Shown: positions 10,256 to 18,944, counted from the first letter of the stretch. The stretch is 64,000 bases of DNA from CAVRTM01 sp963696105 (GCA_963696105.1 CAVOIP010000005.1:62001-126000), one strand, 5' to 3'. The notes: a model not told the origin generated them from the letters alone. Translations and numbers: made by a program.

Positions 10256-10297
10256 CGACAGTATGCCGACGTGTTACAGGTTTCCGCAATACTGTCG
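10256..10297 (-). promoter_or_regulatory. paa operon promoter with 9-bp dyad (candidate operator)
   Basis: On the minus strand TTGCGG (10289-10284) and CATACT (10265-10260) are 18 bases apart and fit a -35/-10 pair. The -10 is 6 bases from the paaA ATG. Perfect 9-base arms CGACAGTAT (10256-10264) and ATACTGTCG (10289-10297) bracket the promoter, centres 33 bases apart, about three helical turns. The arms overlap the -10 and touch the -35. Such geometry suits a repressor of the TetR, GntR or PaaX type; no such gene is next to it. Confidence 0.6.
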
Positions 10298-10336
10298 CCG
10301 AGGTGTCATACCGGGGGCGGGTGACAGGATGGCCCG

Positions 10337-10945
10337 GTGCAGCACGACCACGTCCATCCCGGGCCCGCCGCGTCCGAGCTCGTCCACGACCACGGTGGCG
10401 GCGCGCCCGTCGCCGACGCCAGCGTCCGGATCGCCCGTCCCGGCGACGTGCCGGCCGTCGGCCTGGTGCAGGCAACCGTGTGGCGCGACGCGTACGCCGC
10501 CACCCTCTCCCCCGAGGTGCTGGAGCGCTTCGAGGGCCCCGCCTTCGCCCGGGTCTGGCGGACGTCGCTGGCCACGCCGCCCAGCCCTCGCCACGAGCTG
10601 CTCGTCGCCTGCGCCGGTGAGCAGGTGGTCGGCTTCGCCGCGGTCGGCCCCAGCGGCGACGCCGACGCGGACGACGGCCAGGGCGAGCTGCTGGCCCTCG
10701 GCGTGCACCCGCAGGCACGCCACGCCGGGCACGGGTCACGCCTGCTCAACGCCGCCGTCGACACCCTGCGCGGGCGGCGGTTCACCCGGCTGACCGGCTG
10801 GGTGCTGGCCGACGACGAGGCGACGCGGGCCTTCCTGGTGGCCTCCGGCCTGTCGCCGGACGGCGCCTACCGTGACCGGGTCGTCGACCCCGACGGCGGC
10901 GTGGTCCGCGAGGTCCGGCTCGTCGCCGACCTTCCGGACGCGTGA
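10337..10945 (+). CDS. GNAT-family N-acetyltransferase
   Basis: A 202-residue protein with the GNAT acetyl-CoA signature: LLALGVHPQARHAGHGSRLL (motif A, imperfect Q/RxxGxG/A) followed by the Cys/Tyr-strand region RLTGWVLADDEATRAFLVASG. The N-terminus has a His-rich stretch (MQHDHVHPG) from the GTG at 10337. The start is tentative, and the conserved fold begins near VRIARPGDV at about residue 30. Its stop overlaps the azlC start by four bases, placing it in an operon with the AzlCD exporter. Substrate unknown; the linkage might suggest an amino-acid-like substrate. Confidence 0.75.
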   Translation: MQHDHVHPGPAASELVHDHGGGAPVADASVRIARPGDVPAVGLVQATVWRDAYAATLSPEVLERFEGPAFARVWRTSLATPPSPRHELLVACAGEQVVGFAAVGPSGDADADDGQGELLALGVHPQARHAGHGSRLLNAAVDTLRGRRFTRLTGWVLADDEATRAFLVASGLSPDGAYRDRVVDPDGGVVREVRLVADLPDA

Positions 10946-11658
10946 CCGCCGCCGCCTCCGAGGAGCCGACGAGGCTGGAGCCGCGACGCCGCCGTGAGGT
11001 GCTGCGCCAGAGCGCCTCCGTCGGCCTGGCCACCGGCGCCTACGGCATCAGCTTCGGTGCGCTCTCCGTCGCGGCCGGGCTCTCGCTCTGGCAGACGATG
11101 GCCCTGTCGGCGCTGCTGTTCTCCGGCGGCTCCCAGTTCGCGCTCGTCGGCATCGTCGCCGCGGGCGGCTCCGGGGTGGCCGCCGTGGCGACCTCGTCAC
11201 TGCTCGGCATCCGCAACGGCCTCTACGGCCTGCAGGTCGCCCGGCTCCTCGACGTCCGCGGGAGCCGGCGGGCCGCGGCCGCCCAGCTCACCATCGACGA
11301 GTCCACCGCGGTCGCCGTCGCCCAGCCCGAGCGCGCAGCCGCCCGGCTCGGCTTCTGGGCCACCGGGCTGGCGGTCTTCGCGCTGTGGAACCTGATGACC
11401 CTGGTCGGCGCACTCATCGGGGACCTCCTCGGCGACCCGCAGCGGTACGGCCTCGACGCCGCCGCGGCCGCCGCCTTCTGCGCCCTGCTGTGGCCGCGGT
11501 TGAAGAACGTCGAGACGCGGGCCGTGGCAGGCGTCGCGGCGCTCGCGGCCCTGCTGGTGGCACCCCACGCACCGGCCGGCGTACCCGTCCTGGTCGCGGC
11601 GCTCGCCGCGGTGGTGGCCGGCCTGCGTCGCCCCGGGCTCCGGCGGGCCTCGCGATGA
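10942..11658 (+). CDS. azlC: AzlC family branched-chain amino acid permease
   Basis: A 238-residue integral membrane protein, large subunit of the AzlCD exporter for branched-chain amino acids and analogues. It has hydrophobic segments such as VGLATGAYGISFGALSVAAG, TMALSALLFSGGSQFALVGI, the family SLLGIRNGLYGL region, and several C-terminal helices. The GTG start overlaps the acetyltransferase stop (GTGA), and its own stop overlaps azlD (ATGA). Transport direction and substrate follow from the family, not from this sequence. Confidence 0.88.
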   Translation: MTAAASEEPTRLEPRRRREVLRQSASVGLATGAYGISFGALSVAAGLSLWQTMALSALLFSGGSQFALVGIVAAGGSGVAAVATSSLLGIRNGLYGLQVARLLDVRGSRRAAAAQLTIDESTAVAVAQPERAAARLGFWATGLAVFALWNLMTLVGALIGDLLGDPQRYGLDAAAAAAFCALLWPRLKNVETRAVAGVAALAALLVAPHAPAGVPVLVAALAAVVAGLRRPGLRRASR

Positions 11659-11972
11659 GCCTGTGGCTGACCGTGCTGCTCGCGAGCGCCATCGCGTTCG
11701 CGCTCAAGGTCGCCGGTTACCTGGTGCCGCACACGTGGCTCGACGGTCCCCGTGTCGCCCGCATGACGTCCATGCTCCCGGTGGCGCTGCTGGCCGCGCT
11801 CGTGGCGGTGCAGGCGTTCACCACCTCCAGCGGCACGTTCGTCCTCGATGCCCGCGCGGGCGCCGTGGCCGTGGCCCTCGTCGCCCTCGCGCTGCGGGCG
11901 CCCTTCCTCGTGGTCGTGGTGCTCGCCGCCGCCACGGCCGCCGCCCTGCGTGCGCTCGGCTGGGCCGCCTAG
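11655..11972 (+). CDS. azlD: AzlD family small permease subunit
   Basis: A 105-residue protein with four hydrophobic stretches (WLTVLLASAIAFALKVAGYL, then MLPVALLAALVAVQAF, and two more) typical of AzlD, which works with AzlC in branched-chain amino acid export. The ATG overlaps the azlC TGA by four bases. It ends a three-gene plus-strand operon, with the converging dapB-side operon only 4 bases away. Confidence 0.87.
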   Translation: MSLWLTVLLASAIAFALKVAGYLVPHTWLDGPRVARMTSMLPVALLAALVAVQAFTTSSGTFVLDARAGAVAVALVALALRAPFLVVVVLAAATAAALRALGWAA

Positions 11973-11976
11973 CTCC

Positions 11977-12360
11977 TCAGGACCGGCGCCGGGACGCCTG
12001 CCAGGCGCGGACGGCGGCGCGGTACTCGCGCTGCTCGCCCTGGCGGTCCTTGCGCTGGCGGTGCAGCTCGGCCTGCTCGAGGTGGCCGCGCCACGCCTCG
12101 TCCCCCGGACCCGCCTCAGCGCCCGAGTGCAGCTGCGCCATCATCGACGAGCCGTCGCGGGCGAAGACGACCAGGCGCCAGATCGCCGCGAGCGTGACCA
12201 GCGGCAGGAGGATGACCGCGATGCCCAGCAGGACCGGGACGAGCCGGCCGTCCATGACCAGCAGCACCCCGCGCCAGCCGATCGTGGCGCAGTAGAACAC
12301 CAGCACGACGAACAGGACCAGCGCGGTGACCTGCTCGCGCGCCTTGTCGCGCACCGCCAT
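11977..12360 (-). CDS. Two-helix membrane protein coupled to dapB, unknown function
   Basis: A 127-residue protein with two transmembrane segments near residues 12-34 and 41-66 and a charged C-terminal helix rich in Arg, Glu and Gln (HRQRKDRQGEQREYRAAVRA), probably cytoplasmic. The ATG shares one base with the dapB stop (TGATG), so it is translationally coupled to dapB. I do not recognise a characterised family. Confidence 0.65.
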   Translation of the reverse strand: MAVRDKAREQVTALVLFVVLVFYCATIGWRGVLLVMDGRLVPVLLGIAVILLPLVTLAAIWRLVVFARDGSSMMAQLHSGAEAGPGDEAWRGHLEQAELHRQRKDRQGEQREYRAAVRAWQASRRRS

Positions 12361-13106
12361 CAGGCCAGCCCGAGGTAGTGCTCGAGCCCGACCGTGACAC
12401 CCGGGTGCGCCGACACCTGCCGGACGCCCTCGAGCACGCCCGGCATGAAGCTCTCGCGGTCGAACGAGTCGTGCCGGATGGTCAGCAGCTCGCCGGTCGC
12501 ACCGAACAGCACCTCCTGGTGGGCGACCAGCCCGCGCAGCCGCAGCGCGTGCACCGGTACGCCGTCCACGCGCGCGCCGCGGGCGCCACCGGGGTCGGAC
12601 GTGGTGGCGTCGGGCACGTCGCCGAGGCCGGCCTCCCGCCGGGCGCGGCCGACCAGCGACGCCGTCCGTGCCGCAGTGCCGGAGGGGGCGTCGACCTTGT
12701 CCGGGTGGTGGAGCTCGACCACCTCGACCGACTCGTAGAAGCGGGCCGCCTGCTGCGCGAACGACATCATGAGGATCGCGCCGATGGCGAAGTTGGGAGC
12801 GATGAGGACCCCGACGCCGGGATGCCGCGCCACCTGGGCCTCGAGCGCCTGCACGCGGTCATCGCTCCAGCCGGTGGTGCCGACCACGACGTGCACCCCA
12901 CGTTCGACGCAATGGGCCACATTGGCCGGCGACGCGGCCGGCACGGACAGCTCGACGGCCACGTCGGCCCCGCCCAGGTCGTCGAGCTCGTCGCCGTGGC
13001 CCAGCTGAGCCACGAGCGCCATACCGGGGTCGGCGTCCACCGCCCGGCACGCCTGCGAGCCCATCCGCCCGGACGCACCGATCACGGCCACCTTGATCGT
13101 CCTCAC
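12360..13106 (-). CDS. dapB: 4-hydroxy-tetrahydrodipicolinate reductase
   Basis: DapB reduces 4-hydroxy-tetrahydrodipicolinate to tetrahydrodipicolinate with NAD(P)H, the step after DapA in the diaminopimelate/lysine route. The 248-residue protein starts IKVAVIGASGRMG (nucleotide-binding loop), continues VVGTTGW and APNFAIGAILMM, and has the signature ELHHPDKVDAPSGTA containing catalytic His and Lys. The GTG at 13106 lies 7 bases after a TAGGCT hexamer, suggesting a leaderless transcript. It overlaps the following membrane-protein gene by one base. dapA lies about 8 kb away. Confidence 0.95.
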   Translation of the reverse strand: MRTIKVAVIGASGRMGSQACRAVDADPGMALVAQLGHGDELDDLGGADVAVELSVPAASPANVAHCVERGVHVVVGTTGWSDDRVQALEAQVARHPGVGVLIAPNFAIGAILMMSFAQQAARFYESVEVVELHHPDKVDAPSGTAARTASLVGRARREAGLGDVPDATTSDPGGARGARVDGVPVHALRLRGLVAHQEVLFGATGELLTIRHDSFDRESFMPGVLEGVRQVSAHPGVTVGLEHYLGLA

Positions 13107-13160
13107 GCCCCGCAGCCTAGTGAGCCCGGGACGGCGTCCCGGCATCGGTAGGCTCCCCTG

Positions 13161-14894
13161 ATGGTCGCCCCGCAAGCCGTCCTCGCCGAGCACGTCCAGG
13201 CCGCCATGGCGGCCGCCTTCGGTCCCGAGCACGCGCGGCGCGACCCCGCCATCCGCCCCTCGCAGTACGCCGACTTCCAGGCCAACGCGTCCCTGGCCCT
13301 GGCCAGGGAGGTGGGTCTGCCGCCGCGCGAGGTCGCCGCCCGGATCGTGGCGCACCTCGACGTCGGCGGGGTCTGCCGGGACGTCGCGATCAGCGGCCCC
13401 GGCTTCGTCAACCTGACGCTGCGCGAGGACTGGCTGGCCGCGCGGGTCGGCGAGGTCGGCGCCGACCCGCGGCAGGGCGTGCCGGTCCAGCCGCGGCAGG
13501 TCATCCCGATCGACTACTCGGCGCCCAACGTGGCCAAGGAGATGCACGTCGGGCACCTGCGCACGACGATCGTCGGCGACTCGCTGGCTCGGGTCCTGGA
13601 GCTGCTGGGCCACCGTGTGGTCCGGCAGAACCACATCGGCGACTGGGGCACGCCGTTCGGCATGCTGATCGAGCACCTGCTCGACGTCGGCGAGGACTCC
13701 CCCGAGGCGGGGTTGCTGGGCAGCGACCCGAATGCGTTCTACCAGGCGGCGCGGGCCCGTTTCGACGCCTCGCCGGAGGTCGCGGACCGGGCCCGGCGCC
13801 GCGTGGTGCTGCTGCAGGGCGGCGACCCCGACACGCTGCGGCTGTGGGAGGAGCTGGTGCAGCGCTCCACCGTCTACTTCAACACCGTCTACGCCACGCT
13901 GGGCGTCACCCTGACCGACGAGGACCTGGCCGGGGAGAGCCGCTACAACGACCAGCTCCCCGCGATCTGCGCCGAGCTGGAGCAGGCAGGGCTGGCGGTG
14001 GTCAGCGACGGCGCGCTGTGCGTCTTCCTCGAGGGCTATCCCGGACGTGAGGGGCGCCCGGTCCCGCTCATCATCCGCAAGAGCGACGGTGGCTACGGCT
14101 ACGCCACCACCGACCTGGCCACGATCCGCCACCGCGTGCAGCAGCTGCACGCCGACCGCGTCCTCTACGTCATCGGCGCACCGCAGAGCCTGCACCTGCA
14201 GATGGTGTGGGAGACCGCACGCCTGGCCGGCTGGCTCCCCCCGGACGTCACGCCGGTCCACGTGCAGATCGGCAACGTCCTCGGCACGGACGGCAAGATC
14301 CTGCGCACCCGCAGCGGCGCACCACTGCGGCTGATGGCGCTGCTCGACGAGGCGGTCGAGCGCGCGGGCGCCGCGGTCGCCGCGCGCCGTCCCGAGCTGA
14401 ACCACGCCGCCCGCGCGGTCATCGCCCGCGAGGTGGGCATCGGCGCGGTGAAGTACGCCGACCTGTCGGTCTCCCACGACAGCGAGTACGTCTTCGACTT
14501 CGACCGGATGCTCGCCCTCCAGGGCAACACCGGCCCCTACCTGCAGTACGTCGTCGCGCGGATCCGCTCGGTGTTCCGGAAGGCCGGCACCACCCCGGGG
14601 GCGCGGGCGGCGCCGGTGACCCTGGACCAGCCGGCGGAACGGGCCCTGGCCGTGGCCCTGCTGGGCTTCGGACCCGTGGTGGAGCAGGTCGGCGACAGCC
14701 TCGAGCCGCACCGCCTGTGCGGCTACCTGTTCGACCTCGCGCAGGCCTTCACGGCGTTCTACGAGCAGTGCCCCATCCTGCACGCCCCGGGTCCGGACGT
14801 GCGGGCCTCCCGGCTGGCCCTTTCGGCGACCACGCTCGCCGTGATGGTCCGCGGCCTCGACCTGCTCGGCATCCTCGCGCCGGACGAGATGTGA
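13161..14894 (+). CDS. argS: Arginyl-tRNA synthetase
   Basis: Class I aminoacyl-tRNA synthetase charging tRNA-Arg. The 577-residue protein has the N-terminal Add-1 domain, the YSAPNVAKEMHVGHLRTT segment with the HIGH-type HVGHL motif, QNHIGDWGTPFGML, GYGYATTDLATIRHR, the KMSKS-like GKILRTRSG, and a C-terminal anticodon-binding domain (LQYVVARIRSVFRKAG onward). TAGGCT is exactly 6 bases before the ATG, suggesting a leaderless mRNA diverging from dapB. Confidence 0.96.
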   Translation: MVAPQAVLAEHVQAAMAAAFGPEHARRDPAIRPSQYADFQANASLALAREVGLPPREVAARIVAHLDVGGVCRDVAISGPGFVNLTLREDWLAARVGEVGADPRQGVPVQPRQVIPIDYSAPNVAKEMHVGHLRTTIVGDSLARVLELLGHRVVRQNHIGDWGTPFGMLIEHLLDVGEDSPEAGLLGSDPNAFYQAARARFDASPEVADRARRRVVLLQGGDPDTLRLWEELVQRSTVYFNTVYATLGVTLTDEDLAGESRYNDQLPAICAELEQAGLAVVSDGALCVFLEGYPGREGRPVPLIIRKSDGGYGYATTDLATIRHRVQQLHADRVLYVIGAPQSLHLQMVWETARLAGWLPPDVTPVHVQIGNVLGTDGKILRTRSGAPLRLMALLDEAVERAGAAVAARRPELNHAARAVIAREVGIGAVKYADLSVSHDSEYVFDFDRMLALQGNTGPYLQYVVARIRSVFRKAGTTPGARAAPVTLDQPAERALAVALLGFGPVVEQVGDSLEPHRLCGYLFDLAQAFTAFYEQCPILHAPGPDVRASRLALSATTLAVMVRGLDLLGILAPDEM

Positions 14895-14952
14895 GCAGCG
14901 GGCGAGCCGCTGTGCCCGCAGGCGGTGTCCCGGGAAACGGCACACTGGTCCC

Positions 14953-15552
14953 GTGAAGTGGACCCGCGCCGTGCACCACCTGGAGACCCTGGCCCAGACG
15001 TGCACCGACTTCGGCTCGCGCCCGGCGTTCGCCGCGCTGCGGGTGGAGCAGCTGTGGGTGGCCCGCGAGGTCCTCGACGAGCCGCACGACCTCGAGCTCG
15101 TGACCGTCGCCCTCGTGGTGGACCTCCCCGTGGAGGAGGTGCCCTGGCTGAGCGAGCCGCCCGGTGCCCAGCACTGGGCCAACGGAGCCCGGTTGGGCAA
15201 GAACCCGGTCGTGGCCCTGTGGCGGTCGGCCGGCGCACCGGTCTGGAACCACCACATCGACCGGCCCGCGCTGCTCTGGGACAGCACCGACGGTGTGGTC
15301 CCCGAGACGCTCGCCGCGCTGCAGGCCGGCCGGGGCGACACCGTCCGGCTACCGGCGCCGGAGCCTGCGGTGCTGCGCCGCCGGTTGGAGGACGAGCTGA
15401 CGGTCAGCGACCGCGCGCTGCGCGGCTGCACGCAGACCTACGAACGGCGACGCTGGGCGCCGGGCGCCCTGGAGCCGCACGCCGACGCCCTCTGGCGCGC
15501 AGCCAACGGCTACCTCGACGTCCGCGACGCCCTTGCCGCCCTCGCTGACTGA
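14953..15552 (+). CDS. Uncharacterised actinobacterial protein
   Basis: A 199-residue soluble protein starting MKWTRAVHHLETLAQT from the GTG at 14953, 58 bases after argS. It contains ALRVEQLWVAREVLD, LELVTVALVVDLPVEEVPWL, the Trp-rich WNHHIDRPALLWDS and a helical C-terminus. The alternating hydrophobic strands and the conserved-looking Trp/His residues suggest a folded enzyme-like or nucleic-acid-associated domain, but I do not recognise its function. No signal peptide or membrane helix. Between it and the next gene (15,553-15,749) I see nothing of note. Confidence 0.6.
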   Translation: MKWTRAVHHLETLAQTCTDFGSRPAFAALRVEQLWVAREVLDEPHDLELVTVALVVDLPVEEVPWLSEPPGAQHWANGARLGKNPVVALWRSAGAPVWNHHIDRPALLWDSTDGVVPETLAALQAGRGDTVRLPAPEPAVLRRRLEDELTVSDRALRGCTQTYERRRWAPGALEPHADALWRAANGYLDVRDALAALAD

Positions 15553-15749
15553 CGCCTTACCGACGGCACGGACACGCAGCACGGAGCACGGAGCGCTGGT
15601 GGAGCACCCCGCACCGCGGCACGCACCGGAGCGGCCGAGCGCCTTCCCGCTGGCCCGCCCCGTCTGACCTGACCTGGCGGAGCCCCAACGCGGCCAGCCG
15701 CGTGGGTCACTCTCGCCGGGCGGTCAGAACAGGGCGACGGCTCCCGGCG

Positions 15750-17075
15750 TCATGCGGCGAGCAGGACGTCGTGCAGGCGCACTTCAAGGCGTGAGGGTGC
15801 GCGGCTGCGTGCTGGTGGCGGCCCGGCGACAACGCTGTGGGCGACGGGGTTCGGTGGGACCGGGCTGGTGTAGCGGTGGCCGGTGGGAGTGCGGGTCTGG
15901 ACCTCGCCGTCGTCACGGGTGCGGGCGCGCCAACCGGGGGCTTCCTTGGCCAGGTTGCAGGCGACGCACAGGCCCTGTCCGTTGCCGGCGGTGGTGGAGC
16001 CGTGGTCAGCGTGCCGGGTGGGGTGATCCACGTGGCGGATCGGGGCGTCGCACCAAGGGGTACGGCAGGTCTGGTCCCGGGCGACCAGGAACCGGCGCAG
16101 CCCGCCGGTGAACCTGCGCCGGGTGGACTCCATCGCGACCAGGCTCTGGTCGGACGGGCGCGTGTAGAGCCGCCGTAGCCAGACGGCGGCGGTGGTGTCG
16201 GCCAGCCAGGCTCTCGCCCAGGGGGCCGGAATCGGGCCGTAGCCGTGGACGTGGGCGGGGGTCGAGTCCTCGCCCAGCAGCGCGGTGTCGGTCATGACGA
16301 GCTGGACCTCGACCGGTACGGCGGCGGCGGCGTGCCCGGTGACCCGCTCGACCAGGGTGTCGGCCATGATCTGGCCGCGGCCGCGGGCGTCACCGCGCGA
16401 GCGCAGGCTGTCCGCGGCGTGTGCCAGCGCGGCGTGGACCGCGACGCCCTGGGCGACCGGCAGCAGCCCGGTCAGGAAGGTCATCGTGTCGGGCGCCGGG
16501 CGCAGGCTGACCCGCCGCTCGGCGGCGGCCCGGGCGGCCCGCGCGGTGAAGCCGGCGGGGCCGAGCCGGTAGGCGATGCGGCGGGCTGCGGTCTCGGTGC
16601 CGCGGTCGCCGAGGGCTGCCAGGCCACCGGGCAGCGCGGCCAGCTCGGCATCGACCAGCGCCCGGTCCTGCGGCTCGAGGCAGGCGGTCTCACGTACGAC
16701 GAGCGTGACTCGCCACTCGCTGACCTGCCCGGCAGCGAACGCGGCTGCGGTGCACGGCAGCTCGGTCAGCGCCCGGGCCAGCCCGAGGTGTCGCGATCCT
16801 CTGACGGGGCTGTCGCGCCGGGCCAGGGCCACCTGCGAGGCGATCCCGGCGCCGACCTGTCGGGCCGGGACCCCCGCGGCAACCTGGGCCGCGCGCTGGG
16901 AGGCCGCGAAAGCCACCGTGATCCGCGCCTGAGCGGCGGCCGCGGCGCCCTTTAGCTCCTCCAGCGCCCGCAACGCCTCCACCCGGCCGGCGTCGTCATC
17001 GGGATCCAGTCGGCCCACGTCGGACACCCAGGCATGCACCGTGCCCGTGCTGACCGTGCCGTGATCGGCGTCCAT
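15750..17075 (-). CDS. DUF222 / HNH endonuclease-like protein (13E12 family), SOS-box controlled
   Basis: An intact 441-residue protein of the 13E12 repeat family. The helical DUF222 region runs from about residue 20 to 280 (VEALRALEELKGAAAAAQAR, SEWRVTLVVRETACLE). A zinc-containing HNH motif follows near 330-375: CRTPWCDAPIRHVDH, then NGQGLCVACNLAKEAPGW. The tail is Pro/Arg-rich. HNH domains cut DNA; the biological role of this family is unknown. A perfect LexA box lies 14 bases upstream of the ATG. Some 13E12 genes of M. tuberculosis are DNA-damage-induced. This copy is of a different subtype from the two related loci at 5.9 and 42.9 kb. Confidence 0.88.
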   Translation of the reverse strand: MDADHGTVSTGTVHAWVSDVGRLDPDDDAGRVEALRALEELKGAAAAAQARITVAFAASQRAAQVAAGVPARQVGAGIASQVALARRDSPVRGSRHLGLARALTELPCTAAAFAAGQVSEWRVTLVVRETACLEPQDRALVDAELAALPGGLAALGDRGTETAARRIAYRLGPAGFTARAARAAAERRVSLRPAPDTMTFLTGLLPVAQGVAVHAALAHAADSLRSRGDARGRGQIMADTLVERVTGHAAAAVPVEVQLVMTDTALLGEDSTPAHVHGYGPIPAPWARAWLADTTAAVWLRRLYTRPSDQSLVAMESTRRRFTGGLRRFLVARDQTCRTPWCDAPIRHVDHPTRHADHGSTTAGNGQGLCVACNLAKEAPGWRARTRDDGEVQTRTPTGHRYTSPVPPNPVAHSVVAGPPPARSRAPSRLEVRLHDVLLAA

Positions 17076-17088
17076 GGAGCCATGTTAC

Positions 17089-17104
17089 TCGAACACACGT
17101 TCGA
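17089..17104 (-). promoter_or_regulatory. LexA (SOS) box
   Basis: TCGAACACACGTTCGA is a perfect match to the mycobacterial/actinobacterial SOS box (TCGAAC-N4-GTTCGA). It lies 14 bases upstream of the DUF222/HNH start codon, overlapping the likely promoter, so LexA should repress the gene until DNA damage. Confidence 0.88.
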
Positions 17105-17297
17105 CAACAAGAGCTCCTGCTGGCGGTCCTCCGCAGACGTGATAGCAGTGGGACCGGCCGGGTAGGGCACCCGGTGACTGGCTCAGACGTCGACCGAGAG
17201 CGCTCGGTGGTCCGAGAGCGGCAGCACGGAGCGACCCTGCGCCATTGGTCCCTTCCCGGCGTGCGTCCCGGGCGATGCACTGGGCCCAGGAGGACCC

Positions 17298-18917
17298 ATG
17301 GACCAGCTGCTCCCCGTAGGCCCGGCACACCCCGCACACCTGCGACGACGACTGCTCGCGGTGCTCGCCGCCCTGCCCCTGGTACTCGCCCTGCTGGCGC
17401 CCACCGCCCCACCGGCGCGGGCGGCCACCGGAACGGGCTACGACATCTCCTGGCCGCAGTGCCCCGTCTCCGCCGGTGGCTTCGGGCTGCCGATGCCCCC
17501 GACGACCACGCCGTTCGTCGTCGTCGGACTGACCAAGGGCCTGCCCTTCACCGACAACCCCTGCCTCGCCGGCCAGGTCGCGTGGGTGAAGACCCACGGC
17601 AGGCCGGCGCAGGCCTACACCATGGCGGCCTTTCCGACCGCGGCCCAGCTGGGCGCCTACCGCTCGAAGGGCCCGTGGTCGGCCAGCACCCGGGCCGGGC
17701 AGCTGTCCAACGTCGGCTGGTCCGAGGCGTCGTACGCCGTGGCGAGCCTGCGACGGACCGGTTTTGCGCCGCCGGTCGTGTGGATCGACGTGGAGCCACG
17801 GCCGGCGCAACCCTGGCCGAGCAGCACCGCGCAGCAGCAGCGGGAGAACCACTACGTCGTCGAGGGCCTGATGCGCGGGCTGCGCGAGGCGGGCTTCTCC
17901 TACGGCGTCTACTCCTACCTCTCGGGGTGGAAGGCGATCACCGGCTCGTGGTGGCTGCCCGGCGTGCCCGTCTGGGCCACCGCCGGCCGGCTCGACTCCC
18001 CCACCGAGGCCGCGGACCTGTGCCGCTCGGCCAGCTTCTCCGGCGGCCCGGTGCGCCTGTCCCAGTGGTACGACGACACCCGCGACTACGACCTCCTGTG
18101 CGCCACGTACGCCTTCACGCCGCTGCCCGCGCCGGCGGCGACCCTGTCCGGCTCGACCGCCGACTGGAACGGCGACTGGAAGAACGACGTCCTCGCCCGC
18201 GGAACCGTCGCCGCCGACCTGCGGCTGTACGCCGGGACGGGTCGCGGCACACTGCCCGGCAGCGTCCGCATCGGCACCGGCTGGCGCGGCTACGACGCGC
18301 TCGAGACCCCCGGTGACCTGACCGGCGACGGCAACCCCGATGTCCTGGCCCGCGAGCGGTCCACCGGTTCCCTGTGGATCTACCCGGGCAACGGCCGCGG
18401 CGGCTGGCTCCCCCGCGTCCGCGCCGGCACCGGCTGGAACATCTTCACCGCGATCGTGGGTCCCGGGGACCTCACCGGCGACCAGCGCCCGGACGTCCTG
18501 GCCCGCGAGCGGTCCACCGGCTTCCTCTGGCTCTACCCGGGCAACGGCCGCGGCGGCTGGCTCCCCCGCGTCCGCGCCGGCACCGGCTGGAACACCGTCA
18601 ACGCGATCGTGGGCCCCGGGGACCTCACCGGCGACGGCACCCCCGACCTCCTCGCCCGCCAGCCCTCGAACGGTTTCCTGTGGCTCTACCCCGGCAACGG
18701 CCGCGGCGGCTGGCTGCCCCGCGTCCGGGTCGGCACCGGCTGGAACGGCATGACCGCCGTCGCGAGTGCCGGGGACCTGACGGGCGACCGCGTGCCCGAC
18801 GTCCTGGCCCGTGACCGGTCCGGCGTCCTGTGGCTCTACCCGCGCAGCGGGACCGGCACGTGGCTGCCCCGGGTGCGCCTCGGCGCCGGCTGGAACACCG
18901 TCGACGCGCTCTTCTGA
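17298..18917 (+). CDS. Secreted GH25-like (DUF1906-type) protein with C-terminal FG-GAP/VCBS repeats
   Basis: A 539-residue exported protein. Residues 1-42 form a Sec signal peptide (arginines, LLAVLAALPLVLALLAP, then ARA). The mature part opens with TGYDISWPQCP, typical of actinobacterial glycoside-hydrolase-25-like or DUF1906 proteins; VVWIDVEPRPAQPW supplies the acidic motif expected at the barrel's active site, and YGVYSYLSGWKAITGSW follows. Residues ~288-539 are five FG-GAP-like repeats, each with an acidic Ca-binding-type loop such as GDLTGDGNPDVLARE. A good AGGAGG precedes the ATG. A cell-wall or polysaccharide target is likely, but enzymatic activity is inferred only from the fold family. 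Confidence 0.82.
   Translation: MDQLLPVGPAHPAHLRRRLLAVLAALPLVLALLAPTAPPARAATGTGYDISWPQCPVSAGGFGLPMPPTTTPFVVVGLTKGLPFTDNPCLAGQVAWVKTHGRPAQAYTMAAFPTAAQLGAYRSKGPWSASTRAGQLSNVGWSEASYAVASLRRTGFAPPVVWIDVEPRPAQPWPSSTAQQQRENHYVVEGLMRGLREAGFSYGVYSYLSGWKAITGSWWLPGVPVWATAGRLDSPTEAADLCRSASFSGGPVRLSQWYDDTRDYDLLCATYAFTPLPAPAATLSGSTADWNGDWKNDVLARGTVAADLRLYAGTGRGTLPGSVRIGTGWRGYDALETPGDLTGDGNPDVLARERSTGSLWIYPGNGRGGWLPRVRAGTGWNIFTAIVGPGDLTGDQRPDVLARERSTGFLWLYPGNGRGGWLPRVRAGTGWNTVNAIVGPGDLTGDGTPDLLARQPSNGFLWLYPGNGRGGWLPRVRVGTGWNGMTAVASAGDLTGDRVPDVLARDRSGVLWLYPRSGTGTWLPRVRLGAGWNTVDALF
18159..18914 (+). repeat. Five in-frame 153-bp repeats (FG-GAP blades)
   Basis: Units begin at 18159 (degenerate), 18312, 18465, 18618 and 18771, an exact 153-bp period, the last slightly short. 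Each encodes 51 residues beginning GDLTGD and containing WLYPGNGRGGWLPRVR. Units 2-4 are nearly identical in DNA, suggesting recent duplication or gene conversion. Period conservation keeps the reading frame, so repeat number can change without breaking the gene. Confidence 0.92.
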
Positions 18918-18944
18918 GCACCTCGTAGCGAGGGAGGACGCGCC

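Noticed and set aside
12360..15431. dapB extended upstream to over 1,000 residues
   Set aside because: The extension lies antisense to argS and is unconserved low-complexity sequence. The GTG at 13106 begins exactly at the nucleotide-binding loop and fits a promoter.
18159..18914. Repeat array considered as CRISPR
   Set aside because: The 153-bp units are in frame, lack unique spacers and encode FG-GAP blades.
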